Assembly (NCBI GenBank): GCA_964481705.1
Contig: CAYZUC010000019.1
Span: 1-41,074 of the forward strand
From: CAYZUC01 sp964481705
GTDB taxonomy: Bacteria > Bacillota > Clostridia > Lachnospirales > Lachnospiraceae
Direction of reading: 5' to 3'
Length of the DNA stretch: 41,074 bases
In this document: positions 31,309-40,261 of the stretch, piece after piece
How the letters are laid out: every line of letters starts with the position of its first letter
How positions within the stretch are numbered: position 1 is the stretch's first letter
Program-made: the position numbers and the translations under genes
Notes under the pieces: model-generated
The model's input: the letters and a program-made list of their open reading frames with translations, nothing else
What the model was told of the DNA's origin: nothing
The model's database searches: none

Positions 31309-33483
31309 TTATTCAGTTTTTAAATATTTTTGTATCTGCTTAAGTACTTCGTCATCCATGACGGTCAGATTGGTAACCCCCTTCTGCTTGTCACTCATAT
31401 TATAGTAGACAGCAATATCATAGTAGTCCATGACGTCGTTATAATCTGTCCGATGAAGGAAGTTGTTCGCGTTGCTGAATGTGCTTAAAATGGAAGAATT
31501 CAAAATCTTGCTCAGATCTTCCTTGTCTGTGATTTCTGCACTTGAGTTCTGAGTCTCCTTTGTGTCCACGGCATCCGTTGCAGCAGCTGTTCCCATAAAG
31601 GATACAACAATTCTTTCAACCTTGGAAGGATCACGGAATCCAACCAAATCAAGACCATGCTCTTTCAAGAAGGCGATACTCCTGTCAAAATTCTCAAAGA
31701 TAAATCCCTGATAGCCTTCAATTGTTTCCGCGTTGTAGTATCTGCTCGGTCTTTGTGTTATACTTTTCGGAATGAACAGCTGTCCAACCGGGTAGTTATC
31801 CTTCAAATCTTGAACGCTTTGAGCGGCTAATTCTTCTTGGTAGATGGAAATCAATTCTGCAATCTCTTCATCAGAAAGAACCGTATTCAGTTTCGTGGTG
31901 GCAAATGGTGTATAAAGTTCATAATCCGACAGATAGGAGGAATCTACAGTCATAATTGGGTAAACTGCATTCTTATACTCTTTTTGCATATAGACTTCAT
32001 TAAAAGCATCCATACACTCGTCAATCTTCACATCGTAACTTCGATAAATATGTTTTCCATTTTTTAATTTATAGAGATAAACCATTTGAATCATGCCGGA
32101 ACTATAGTAATCGTTTGCTTCCTCGTCGTTATTACGAGGGTAGTTTTTCAACGATTCAATACCTATCTGTGCAAGTGTCAGGGCGCCCTGCGTATCGGTA
32201 AGCTTCATGTGATCCAGAACATAGTTTTCAGAATCCACATAGGGTGAGTAATAAGCCATCTCATCTTCCATATTTACGTAATTAATCTCACCTTGTACAT
32301 CGTATGAGCTGATTGCAATGTAATCCAGACTCTCTGCAGCAGGAAGATAACTGTCATAATGGAACAGGTCAAACCGGAAGATCACAGTAAATAAGACGAC
32401 AAAGGCACCGGCGATGAGAATGTGATGCATATTGTGAAAAGCAGCTTTAAAATCAAAGCTATAAATAATCTCTATGATGGCATGTGATAGTAACAATCCA
32501 ATGATCAGACCAAATACGAGCCATAGATCGTTGGAAGTCCCACTGGAGTTGCGAATATCACGGAAAATGAATCCGGCATAAAGCGCAATCGGTGTCATCA
32601 GAAGTATCTTGATAACAGGTTTTGTCTTCTCAAAGGACATTGCTTTTGCAGCTGCTTCGGAAGGACGTTTCCGATATAGATAAATACATAGTGCCAATAA
32701 AATGACGATACAGATTACCATTGTCAGAAACAGAAGAGGCATCGCACCACCCTTTTCCGGATTTGTGGCATAGCAGATAGACATCATTAAGTCCGCGTAT
32801 TCCGATAAAGGTGAGTACCAGTTGTCGTTTATGCGCATACTATAGAAAGTTTTGTAAAAGGTAGCTGCATATGCTAACAAAAGGCCGCGAATGGTAGGAC
32901 CATAGAAGAAGAATACACAGTCTGCCAAAATCGCAACAAAGACATTACCAGTCATCATAATGGCGAGTATGGTTGTGGTATAGAGAAGGATAAAGCCCAG
33001 CACGTTGGCAATATACGTGGTCAACGCAGTTGCTACGGTTGCTGTGGATACAAAATGATAACTGCTTCCTATTCCTAAAGTAATCAGGAGAAAAAGGAAG
33101 TAAGGTACCGCGTAGAATATGATTCCATTCACATAAGAAACGAAGAACAATTTGCTTCTCTTTATAGGGAGACTATGGTACAAGTCCACCTTCGACTTCG
33201 AAAACAGGTATCCAAAACCACCAAAAGCGATTAATACTGCCAGTGCTCCGGTGACACAATTAACCAGAAGGTTTTTGGGTCCGGTAACGGAGTACTGGAA
33301 GGACTCCATAATATCAGCAAAGGTGGTTCGATTATTTGTCAGTCTCTCGCTCCAGCGACCAAGCTGAATAGCGGAGAAAATTGGTAATGTAAATAATAGA
33401 AGAAGAATGGAAAGTGCAATATTCCATAATCGTTGTTTTGCATTTTCGTATGCTAAATTAAAAGATGAGTTTTTTGATGTCAT
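31309..33483 (-). CDS. ABC transporter permease with large extracytoplasmic domain
   Basis: 724 residues. The first ~370 residues hold about nine hydrophobic segments of ABC-2-like type; the rest, from about residue 375, is a soluble, Tyr- and Asp-rich domain without membrane segments, probably outside the cell or tethered to it. It resembles permeases paired with YtrB-type ATPases in Clostridia (possibly the DUF6449 group). Start overlaps the ATPase gene by 26 bp, so the two are co-translated. With the GntR regulator this looks like a cell-envelope stress or antibiotic-sensing exporter as in Bacillus ytr, but the substrate is unknown. Confidence 0.75.
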   Translation of the reverse strand: MTSKNSSFNLAYENAKQRLWNIALSILLLLFTLPIFSAIQLGRWSERLTNNRTTFADIMESFQYSVTGPKNLLVNCVTGALAVLIAFGGFGYLFSKSKVDLYHSLPIKRSKLFFVSYVNGIIFYAVPYFLFLLITLGIGSSYHFVSTATVATALTTYIANVLGFILLYTTTILAIMMTGNVFVAILADCVFFFYGPTIRGLLLAYAATFYKTFYSMRINDNWYSPLSEYADLMMSICYATNPEKGGAMPLLFLTMVICIVILLALCIYLYRKRPSEAAAKAMSFEKTKPVIKILLMTPIALYAGFIFRDIRNSSGTSNDLWLVFGLIIGLLLSHAIIEIIYSFDFKAAFHNMHHILIAGAFVVLFTVIFRFDLFHYDSYLPAAESLDYIAISSYDVQGEINYVNMEDEMAYYSPYVDSENYVLDHMKLTDTQGALTLAQIGIESLKNYPRNNDEEANDYYSSGMIQMVYLYKLKNGKHIYRSYDVKIDECMDAFNEVYMQKEYKNAVYPIMTVDSSYLSDYELYTPFATTKLNTVLSDEEIAELISIYQEELAAQSVQDLKDNYPVGQLFIPKSITQRPSRYYNAETIEGYQGFIFENFDRSIAFLKEHGLDLVGFRDPSKVERIVVSFMGTAAATDAVDTKETQNSSAEITDKEDLSKILNSSILSTFSNANNFLHRTDYNDVMDYYDIAVYYNMSDKQKGVTNLTVMDDEVLKQIQKYLKTE

Positions 33484-34360
33484 ATCCGACTACCCCCGTT
33501 TCACTGATAAATATTTCCTCTAACGAAAGTGGAAGTGCTTCGAGGAACAATGGGTCTCCTTGCGTAAGTACATGAATGATTTCATCACGATTACCACGAA
33601 CGGTAAGCGTCATAAGAGAACCTCTGGTTTCCATTTTCAGTATGGTCAAATGAGAAAGCAGTTCTGTCTCGCGTTCCTTATCCCTTAACACACATTGAAT
33701 TTTGTGGATATTTCCTTTTAATTCTTCCAGATCTTTGGAGAGGAGAATGCCTCCTTTGTGAAGCAGTCCGATATGGTCACAGATGTCTTCCAATTCGCGA
33801 AGATTATGGGAAGCGATTACCGGAGTAAAGTCGCGTTGCTCCATTTCTCCCGCAAAGATACTTTTTACACCCTGTCTCATAACAGGATCCAGTCCGTCAA
33901 AGGTCTCATCGCAAAAGATGTACTTAGTACCCGAGCAGATTCCGTAAAGGATGGAGAGCTGTTTCTTCATTCCCTTAGAAAACGTATTAATCTTGCGGTT
34001 GCCATCTAATTCAAAACGTTTTAAATAGTCGGCAAATCTGGTGCAGTCAAAACCCTCGTAAATGGTTTGATAATATTTCAACATATCGTTTGGCGTAGAA
34101 TTTGAAAAGAAATATTGTTCATCGGAAATATAAAAGAACTTGGATTTGGCCATGGGATTCTCGTATACGTCCATACCGTCAATTGTAATCTTGCCTTCAT
34201 CCGGACGCAAGATACCGGAAAGCATACGTAAGAAGGTACTTTTTCCGGCACCGTTGGTGCCAATTAATCCAAATACACAACCATCCTTGATCGTCGCGGT
34301 AATATTGTCGACTGCTTTCATCTGATCAAAGCTTTTTGTGATGTTATAGGTTTCAATCAT
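33458..34360 (-). CDS. ABC transporter ATP-binding protein (YtrB-like)
   Basis: 300 residues. Walker A GTNGAGKS (about 34-41), a degenerate signature FSKGMKKQLS in place of LSGGQ, Walker B YIFCDETFDGLD, and the H-loop in ASHNLREL. The FSKGM signature and the DE-T/P-FDGLD Walker B are typical of YtrB/BcrA-like ATPases linked to GntR regulators. It powers the large permease encoded directly downstream. Its start overlaps the regulator stop by 4 bp (ATGA). Confidence 0.92.
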   Translation of the reverse strand: MIETYNITKSFDQMKAVDNITATIKDGCVFGLIGTNGAGKSTFLRMLSGILRPDEGKITIDGMDVYENPMAKSKFFYISDEQYFFSNSTPNDMLKYYQTIYEGFDCTRFADYLKRFELDGNRKINTFSKGMKKQLSILYGICSGTKYIFCDETFDGLDPVMRQGVKSIFAGEMEQRDFTPVIASHNLRELEDICDHIGLLHKGGILLSKDLEELKGNIHKIQCVLRDKERETELLSHLTILKMETRGSLMTLTVRGNRDEIIHVLTQGDPLFLEALPLSLEEIFISETGVVGYDIKKLIF

Positions 34361-34734
34361 CCGTGCTGAACCTCCTTTTTGAAGTATTGTTCTGTATGAC
34401 TCAGGATATCCTCGAGTCTGATTCCAATTGGTGCTGCCTCGTGTAACAGCGAATCCAGCTTGTCATAGAATTCCGTTCGTTTTAGGGGAATCAGATTGGT
34501 AATATCAGCGACAAAGTTACCTTTTCCCTTGACGGTGTATAGATATCCATCCGTCTCCAGTTCGGTGTAGGCTCTCTGAATGGTATTTGGATTAATGGAA
34601 AGATCCATTGCTAATGAGCGCACAGATGGAATTCTGCTGTCTGTTTCCAGCGCACCATGAAGGATCAATTCTCGAAAGCGTTCTTCAATCTGTTCATAAA
34701 GCGGACGCCGATCCTTGTAATCAATAATGATCAT
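34357..34734 (-). CDS. GntR-family regulator, YtrA subfamily
   Basis: 125 residues: winged helix-turn-helix (PLYEQIEERFRELI ... IPSVRSLAMDLSINPNTIQRAYTELETDGYLYTVKGKGNFVAD, residues 9-75) followed by a short helical dimerisation tail of about 45 residues, the layout of YtrA. It most likely represses its own ABC operon by binding the palindrome in its promoter and is released under envelope stress. First gene of the minus-strand operon; ribosome site GAGAGGAAGGA. Confidence 0.93.
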   Translation of the reverse strand: MIIIDYKDRRPLYEQIEERFRELILHGALETDSRIPSVRSLAMDLSINPNTIQRAYTELETDGYLYTVKGKGNFVADITNLIPLKRTEFYDKLDSLLHEAAPIGIRLEDILSHTEQYFKKEVQHG

Positions 34735-34762
34735 ATGATATGTCCTTCCTCTCTTTAAAGTA

Positions 34763-34793
34763 TTAAGTGTACTAATAGTGTTAATACACTTAA
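34763..34793 (-). promoter_or_regulatory. palindromic YtrA-type operator
   Basis: AGTGTACTAA (34766-34775) and TTAATACACT (34781-34790) form a near-perfect inverted repeat with a 5-bp centre, extended by TTA/TAA on each side. It covers the expected transcription start and -10 edge of the GntR-ABC operon, 30-60 bp before the regulator ATG. Confidence 0.75.
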
Positions 34794-34819
34794 TATAGCA
34801 TAGTAATATGAAATGTCAA
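34792..34819 (-). promoter_or_regulatory. promoter of GntR-ABC operon
   Basis: Minus strand: TTGACA (34819-34814), 16-bp spacer, TATATT (34797-34792). The operator begins inside the -10 box. Confidence 0.7.
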
Positions 34820-34965
34820 TACCCGATAGATACAAAACGAATCAACCACTGTATTTATTTGACATTTGCGTCATTTTGAGATAAACTTAATGGCGATACA
34901 TAGTTCATTTTAGGCTTGATTATTAAGTTCACTACCACGTGATAGAGTATGAAGGGAGAATTATT

Positions 34966-35508
34966 ATGGCAGTTAAGAAGAAGGCAGTAGCCCCTACCGC
35001 AAATAAGTCGGCTACTGAGAAGAAAGTTGCAAATGTAAAAGCAGCGGCAGCAGCAGTGAGTGCTACCGATACAAAGAAAGCAGTCGCAAAACCTAATGTA
35101 AGTGCTCCGAAGGAAGTTGCAGCACCGGCAGCACCGAAAAAGACTCCGGCACCAGCGGAGACCAAGACAACTGCTAAGAAAGCGCCGGCAAAAAAAGCGC
35201 CCGCAAAGAAAGCACCTGCGAAGAAGGAGACAGTAAAGAAGACTCCGGCTAAGAAGGCGCCTGCAAAGAAGGCTCCTGCAAAGAAGGCTCCCGCAAAAAG
35301 TACAGCAGTTGACAATTCTTTATTCATCCAGTTTATGGGCAGAGAATGTTCCAAAGAAGATCTGATGAATCGAATGAAGGATATATGGACAAATGATATG
35401 GGAAAGAAAGCTTCTGAGATGAAGAAGGTTACTTTCTATGTAAAGACAGAAGAGGCAGCAGTTTATTATGTAGTAAATGATGAGATTCAGGGAAGATTTG
35501 ATATCTAA
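34966..35508 (+). CDS. histone H1-like Lys/Ala/Pro-rich protein with DUF6465-like C-terminus
   Basis: 180 residues in two parts. Residues 1-115 are low-complexity and very basic, with repeated KKAPA units (eight or so copies between about 70 and 110), like eukaryotic H1 tails and bacterial nucleoid proteins such as HctB or AlgP. Residues 116-180 form a compact domain (DNSLFIQFMGRECSKEDLMNRMKDIW ... VYYVVNDEIQGRFDI) that I associate with DUF6465 of Lachnospiraceae. The tail probably binds DNA or polyanions; the globular part is unknown. ATG 34966 with GGGAG; an in-frame GTG at 34939 is less likely. Followed by a terminator; monocistronic. Confidence 0.75.
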   Translation: MAVKKKAVAPTANKSATEKKVANVKAAAAAVSATDTKKAVAKPNVSAPKEVAAPAAPKKTPAPAETKTTAKKAPAKKAPAKKAPAKKETVKKTPAKKAPAKKAPAKKAPAKSTAVDNSLFIQFMGRECSKEDLMNRMKDIWTNDMGKKASEMKKVTFYVKTEEAAVYYVVNDEIQGRFDI

Positions 35509-35524
35509 TCATAATAATTTGCGT

Positions 35525-35560
35525 ACCGGGTATTCCGATGGGAGTATCCGGTATTTTATT
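35525..35560 (+). terminator. terminator after H1-like gene
   Basis: ACCGGGTA (35525-35532) pairs with TATCCGGT (35545-35552), apart from one G-T-type pair, followed by ATTTTATTT. Confidence 0.65.
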
Positions 35561-35579
35561 TGAGGAGAATGATGTCGGA

Positions 35580-35608
35580 TTGTCTTTCCTCTTATGAGAT
35601 GATATAAT
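35580..35608 (+). promoter_or_regulatory. promoter of Na/Pi cotransporter gene
   Basis: TTGTCT (35580-35585), 17-bp spacer, perfect TATAAT (35603-35608), 38 bp before the ATG. Confidence 0.7.
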
Positions 35609-35646
35609 CTTCTTACTAAGAGGGTGTCAATCGAAAGGGGGTTTCT

Positions 35647-37362
35647 ATGAGTATCTACGATGTAATATCTTCACTTGGGGGTCTGGCGCTGTTTTTATAC
35701 GGCATGAAGATGCTTGGGATGTCTCTCGAGAAAGTGTCCGGAAGCTTTCTGGAGAAGGTACTGAAAAAATTAACCGGTAATGTACTTGTTGGAGTTTTAT
35801 TTGGAGCAGTTGTTACTGCTGTAATTCAATCATCGGGTGCCACAACGGTTATTATTATCGGATTGGTGAATGCCGGATTATTGAACCTAAGAGGTGCCAT
35901 TGGCGTCATCATGGGTGCGAATATTGGTACTACAGTCACTGCGCAGATACTACGTCTTACCGATATAGATTCGTCTGGAGCATCTGGTTCGTTACTTGCG
36001 TTTTTCAAACCGGAATCCCTCGCAGCCTTTGCTGCTATCATTGGCATGTTGATCGTATTTACTGCAAAAAGGAGTAAGCGCAAAAATGTTGGAGAGATTT
36101 TGATTGGTCTTTCTATCCTTTTCACCGGTATGCTGACCATGGAAAATGGATTATCTGTTTTGAAAGACAGTCCGGAGATTCTGAATCTTTTTCGTTCTCT
36201 GGAGAATCCGCTCATTGGTATTTTGGTCGGTACTGCAGTTACTGCACTTATGCAGTCCAGCTCCGTATCTATCGGTATCCTGCAGGCGTTGTCCAGTACA
36301 GGTGCTATCACATTTTCGGGAGCCTTCCCCGTTATTCTGGGTTCCAATATCGGTTCCTGTGTAACGTCTATGATTGCCAGTGCCGGAGCGAATAAAAATG
36401 CAAAAAGAACGGCTATGATTCATCTGTATTTCAATATTATTGGTACGATTCTTTATTTTGTAGTTATCTATACCATTGTTTTAATTTTTCAGGCAAATGG
36501 GAAGGTGCCATGGCTGTGGACAGATCCGGTTAACAAGAGTGTTATCGCAAATTTCCATGGTGTTTTTAATATATCGGTTACCATTCTGTTTCTTCCATTT
36601 ACAAAGGCTCTTGAGAGACTGGCGTGCTGGACGATTCGTAGTAAGGATGGTGAAGAGGAAGAAATCAATACAGACAATCTTCTCGACAGTCAGTTGTTAG
36701 CAACTCCTGCAATAGCATTGCTGCAGGCACAAAAAACAATTGAGTCGATGGAGAAATACGCGCATACGAACTATCATGAGGCAGTAAAGCTGTTTGAACG
36801 ATACGATCCGAAAGCAGCGGAAAGAGTAAAAGAAAATGATAATACCATCAACCTCATGGATGAGAGCATCAATAATTATCTGGTTAATATGTTGGCAGAT
36901 AATCTTACTCCTCAGGATAACCGACAGCAGACATTTCTTTTACATGTTACGTCGGAGATTAATCGAATCGGCGACTATGCGTACCAGCTCGCCAAGAATG
37001 CCTATACGATTCAGGATGAGGGAATTGATTTGACAGACGCCGCCCGCAAGGAGTTGAATGTTTATTTTGAAGCGGTTGACGAAATATTGTCACTTGGAGT
37101 GGATGCCTATGTAAATATGGACGCAGCGAAATGCGTATATATCAGAGAGCAGTATCTGATTGTCGAATCGCTTGAGGAAAATATAAAAGCTCGGCATGTA
37201 CAGCGATTTAAGGATGGTAAGAGCAATATGCCTGCAGGTGTGATTCTACTTGAGATTCTGAATAATCTGAGCAGAATTGGCGGACATTGTGTTAATATTG
37301 CAAAATATATTGAGAAGAATAAAACCGACACCATTATGTCGGTAATCAAAGAAGCTGATTAA
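35647..37362 (+). CDS. Na/Pi cotransporter family protein with PhoU-like domain
   Basis: 571 residues. The membrane part (about 1-330) has the two inverted QSS repeats of the NptA/PNaS family: AVIQSSGATTVIIIGLVNAG followed by GANIGTTVTAQ, and ALMQSSSVSIGILQALSS followed by GSNIGSCVTSM. The C-terminal ~210 residues form a PhoU-like helical bundle in the cytoplasm. It imports phosphate with sodium and may exert its own PhoU-type control. AAGGGGG site before ATG, own promoter. The next gene is 34 bp downstream and could be co-transcribed. Confidence 0.93.
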   Translation: MSIYDVISSLGGLALFLYGMKMLGMSLEKVSGSFLEKVLKKLTGNVLVGVLFGAVVTAVIQSSGATTVIIIGLVNAGLLNLRGAIGVIMGANIGTTVTAQILRLTDIDSSGASGSLLAFFKPESLAAFAAIIGMLIVFTAKRSKRKNVGEILIGLSILFTGMLTMENGLSVLKDSPEILNLFRSLENPLIGILVGTAVTALMQSSSVSIGILQALSSTGAITFSGAFPVILGSNIGSCVTSMIASAGANKNAKRTAMIHLYFNIIGTILYFVVIYTIVLIFQANGKVPWLWTDPVNKSVIANFHGVFNISVTILFLPFTKALERLACWTIRSKDGEEEEINTDNLLDSQLLATPAIALLQAQKTIESMEKYAHTNYHEAVKLFERYDPKAAERVKENDNTINLMDESINNYLVNMLADNLTPQDNRQQTFLLHVTSEINRIGDYAYQLAKNAYTIQDEGIDLTDAARKELNVYFEAVDEILSLGVDAYVNMDAAKCVYIREQYLIVESLEENIKARHVQRFKDGKSNMPAGVILLEILNNLSRIGGHCVNIAKYIEKNKTDTIMSVIKEAD

Positions 37363-37396
37363 TGCGAATTATGTAGAAAGAGAGAAATAAGAAGGC

Positions 37397-39052
37397 ATGA
37401 GGAACCTGTTAAAGGAACGACTAACAAAGGATAATTTCATACAGAATCTGTTTGCAGTACCGGTTTTGATTTATACGGTCTATCTGCTTACCTCCATTTG
37501 TATCACCACTTTCTCAGGTACTGCTTTTCCAAATGAGTTTCGAGAGGCAGCAAATGTGTGGATGACAAAAGCAATTATGGCAGGAGAGAATCCATACAGT
37601 CTTTCAGCATTACAGGGTGAAGTACCCAGTACCTTCTATTTATATGGACCTCTTTTTTCTATTATTACAGCAGCAATCGGAAGCATACTTCCGGTTCCAA
37701 TCGTAGCCCTGCATTATGCAATCTCACTGCTTGCTGTTTTGTGCTCAGCATTTTTGGTGTCCCGAATGGTCTACGAACACAGTCGCACCCTTACAGCCCC
37801 ATTGCTGGCTTTTCTATTTACGATCATGTGTCACTGGCGTTATGGCTATATCTATGCAGCGCCGGATTCGCTGGGACTGTTTGTGTTGATTCTGATTTTG
37901 TTTGTTTTAACGCGAAAGAGGTTCCGGTACCAGGCTTTGCTTTGCGCGGTGTTAACCTGGTGCGCGTTCTTTACAAAGCAGTACTTTGTTATGATTGCAG
38001 GTACGGTATTTGTTTATTTTTTCTTCTTATCCAAGAAGGAAGCACTGCGTTACAGTGTAGATATGATCCTACTTGCGATTGGTCTGGGAGCTCTGATTGC
38101 ATGGAAATTTCCTCTTTTCTGGACCTACGCCATATATTTTGTAAAGGGACCGGGAGCCGGGGTTTCTACGGGAAGTGCCGGTGTGAGTCATAATACATCA
38201 CAGGTGAGTTATTTGGGAGGAATGTTCCTATGCCTGTTTGTGGTGGGCGCCTTTGATTTTATTCGTACCGTGGTAGTTCGACGTTCCTATCGTTTACGTT
38301 TTAGATGGAAACAAATGGAGGAACCTTTCGTAGCGATTGAGCAGAGAGAAGGAAAGCATGTTGACGAGAAAAGAAGTCCTTCTTTTGAAATTCTATTCTG
38401 GGGACAGATGCTGCTTGCGGCGATTTGCCTGCAGTATCTTGGCAAGAATGATGGTGCATGGATCTCGTATTACCTGCAGCTGTTTATGCCGGGGTTGATA
38501 GTGGTTTCCTTGATCGCTATTGATAATTACTCTTATAAGAAGATATGGAATTATCTGTATCTGCTCTGTTATGGAGTGATGATTCTGATTACAATACAGA
38601 AAACAGACAAACGTTTGATTGTCAATCACATGGATTCGAAGGAGCTGTCTTACTGGGAAGAGGCCTATGAAATATTGGACGAGCATGCAGTAGAGGAGAT
38701 TTTCTATGTTCCGGTACTGGCTTACCAAAGTCTCGATAAGGGTCAGTTTATCTATAATACCGGTCAGCCTTTTGTTATTACAGAGCATTACCTTAAGGAA
38801 TACAACGGAGATGTACCAATGCAAAAGCTGTTTCCTCATGCCGGAAAGATTATGGAACAGCATCTGAAATGCAGGGAAGAGATACGTCAAAAGGTTCGTA
38901 ATGGGTCTTATGGTGTGGTAACCAATCTTCCGGACAATGATGTGATTTTTACGGAGGAGGATTTATCTCTTCATTACAAGAAAAAAACAACCATTCCCCT
39001 AAAAACGGGTAACTGGACATATGAGATTGACTTTTGGGAAAGGGCGGAATAG
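37397..39052 (+). CDS. polytopic membrane protein, GT-C glycosyltransferase-like
   Basis: 551 residues with about 11 membrane segments and a ~140-residue C-terminal extracytoplasmic part (from NHMDSKELSYWEEAYEIL). The first extracellular loop holds EFREAANVWMTKAIMAGENPYS and TFYLYGPLFSII; a conserved acidic residue and the NPY...YGPL pattern are usual in GT39/GT87-like GT-C enzymes that use polyprenyl-phosphate sugars. Exact donor and acceptor unknown. It lies 34 bp after the phosphate transporter, with poor ribosome site, and its last codons are part of a terminator hairpin. Confidence 0.65.
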   Translation: MRNLLKERLTKDNFIQNLFAVPVLIYTVYLLTSICITTFSGTAFPNEFREAANVWMTKAIMAGENPYSLSALQGEVPSTFYLYGPLFSIITAAIGSILPVPIVALHYAISLLAVLCSAFLVSRMVYEHSRTLTAPLLAFLFTIMCHWRYGYIYAAPDSLGLFVLILILFVLTRKRFRYQALLCAVLTWCAFFTKQYFVMIAGTVFVYFFFLSKKEALRYSVDMILLAIGLGALIAWKFPLFWTYAIYFVKGPGAGVSTGSAGVSHNTSQVSYLGGMFLCLFVVGAFDFIRTVVVRRSYRLRFRWKQMEEPFVAIEQREGKHVDEKRSPSFEILFWGQMLLAAICLQYLGKNDGAWISYYLQLFMPGLIVVSLIAIDNYSYKKIWNYLYLLCYGVMILITIQKTDKRLIVNHMDSKELSYWEEAYEILDEHAVEEIFYVPVLAYQSLDKGQFIYNTGQPFVITEHYLKEYNGDVPMQKLFPHAGKIMEQHLKCREEIRQKVRNGSYGVVTNLPDNDVIFTEEDLSLHYKKKTTIPLKTGNWTYEIDFWERAE

Positions 39053-39065
39053 CCCTTTCTTTCTG
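39038..39065 (+). terminator. terminator overlapping the stop of the GT-C-like gene
   Basis: GAAAGGGC (39038-39045) / GCCCTTTC (39052-39059), loop GGAATA, tail TTTCTGTTT. The left arm is coding and the stop codon lies in the loop. Confidence 0.75.
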
Positions 39066-39102
39066 TTTATAGAATCTTTATATTTTTTTTCGAGTGGTTT
39101 GG

Positions 39103-39131
39103 TTGACAAATCGAAATACCGGTGATATCTT
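39103..39131 (+). promoter_or_regulatory. promoter of hrcA-grpE-dnaK operon
   Basis: TTGACA (39103-39108), 17-bp spacer, TATCTT (39126-39131), immediately before the CIRCE element. Confidence 0.75.
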
Positions 39132-39146
39132 ATGGTATAGAAAGTG

Positions 39147-39173
39147 TTAGCACTCTAATCAATCGAGTGCTAA
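39147..39173 (+). promoter_or_regulatory. CIRCE operator
   Basis: Exact consensus TTAGCACTC-N9-GAGTGCTAA. HrcA binds this inverted repeat and represses the operon; heat or misfolded protein relieves it through GroE. It lies between the promoter and hrcA, in the 5' leader. Confidence 0.98.
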
Positions 39174-39210
39174 TAACAAATCGGGACATCTGTTGAGAGG
39201 AAGTGAATCG

Positions 39211-40245
39211 ATGCAGTTGGATGACAGAAAACTAAAAATTTTGCAGGCTATCATTCGAAATTATCTGGAGACCGGTGAACCCGTAGGATCCAGAACGATT
39301 TCAAAGTATACGGATTTGAATTTGAGTTCGGCTACGATTCGAAATGAGATGTCAGATTTGGAGGAGCTTGGTTATATTGTTCAGCCTCACACTTCAGCCG
39401 GCAGGATTCCATCGGATAAGGGTTATCGGTTATATGTAGATACCATGATGGAAGAGAAGGAACGCGAAGTCAATGAGATGAAGGACATTGTCCTGGAGAA
39501 GGCAGATAAGCTTGAGCAAGTTCTAAAGCGTGTAGCTAAGCTGCTGGCGACCAATACAAATTATGCGGCGATGATTTCTTCTCCCCAATATCATCACAAT
39601 AAGCTGAAATTTATTCAGCTATCGCGTGTGGATGATCATCAGATTGTGGCAGTCATTGTGGTTGAGGGCAATATCATCAAGAATAAGATTGTAGATGTGG
39701 AAGAACGAATTGATGATGAGACATTACTCAAGCTGAACATTCTGTTGAATACCAATTTAAATGGTCTGTCTCTGGAAGAGATTAATCTTGGTATGATTAC
39801 CATGTTAAAGGAGAAGGCAGGCATACATTCTGAGATGATAGGTAAGGTAATCGATGCGGTTGCAGATGCGATTCGTATGGATGAGGACCTTGAAATATAT
39901 ACAAGCGGTGCGAATAACATTTTCAAATACCCGGAGCTTTCCGATAATCAACGTGCCAGTGAGATTATCAATGTTTTTGAAGAGAAGCAGCAGCTGACAG
40001 AGCTGGTTCAGGAGACGTTATCCAAGAATAAGGAAGAGAGCAGAGGGATTCAGGTTTATATCGGAAATGAGACACCGGTATCCAATATGAAGGATTGTAG
40101 CGTGGTCACAGCCACGTATGAATTGGAAGAGGGTATTCAGGGAACGATAGGAATTATCGGACCCAAGCGAATGGATTATGATAAGGTCGTTGGTACTGTA
40201 AAACAGCTTATGGACCAACTGGATACTTTATATAAGAAGACATAA
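39211..40245 (+). CDS. hrcA: heat-inducible transcription repressor
   Basis: 344 residues. N-terminal winged helix (LDDRKLKILQAIIRNYLETGEPVGSRTISKY ... SSATIRNEMSDLEELGYI, residues 2-58) followed by TSAGRIPSDKGYRLYVD, the best HrcA signature, then a GAF-like and dimerisation region. It represses dnaK and groE operons through CIRCE. ATG 39211 with GAGGAAG upstream; a TTG six codons earlier overlaps the ribosome site and is rejected. First gene of the heat-shock operon. Confidence 0.97.
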   Translation: MQLDDRKLKILQAIIRNYLETGEPVGSRTISKYTDLNLSSATIRNEMSDLEELGYIVQPHTSAGRIPSDKGYRLYVDTMMEEKEREVNEMKDIVLEKADKLEQVLKRVAKLLATNTNYAAMISSPQYHHNKLKFIQLSRVDDHQIVAVIVVEGNIIKNKIVDVEERIDDETLLKLNILLNTNLNGLSLEEINLGMITMLKEKAGIHSEMIGKVIDAVADAIRMDEDLEIYTSGANNIFKYPELSDNQRASEIINVFEEKQQLTELVQETLSKNKEESRGIQVYIGNETPVSNMKDCSVVTATYELEEGIQGTIGIIGPKRMDYDKVVGTVKQLMDQLDTLYKKT

Positions 40246-40261
40246 AGGAGGAAATCAAAAG

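Noticed and set aside
35160..35300. CRISPR-like or minisatellite array
   Set aside because: Repeats are coding (KKAPA units), short, and have no spacers.
34932..35354. A 140-codon minus-strand frame rich in Ala, Phe and Gly
   Set aside because: It is the antisense shadow of the KKAPA repeats; no ribosome site and artificial composition.
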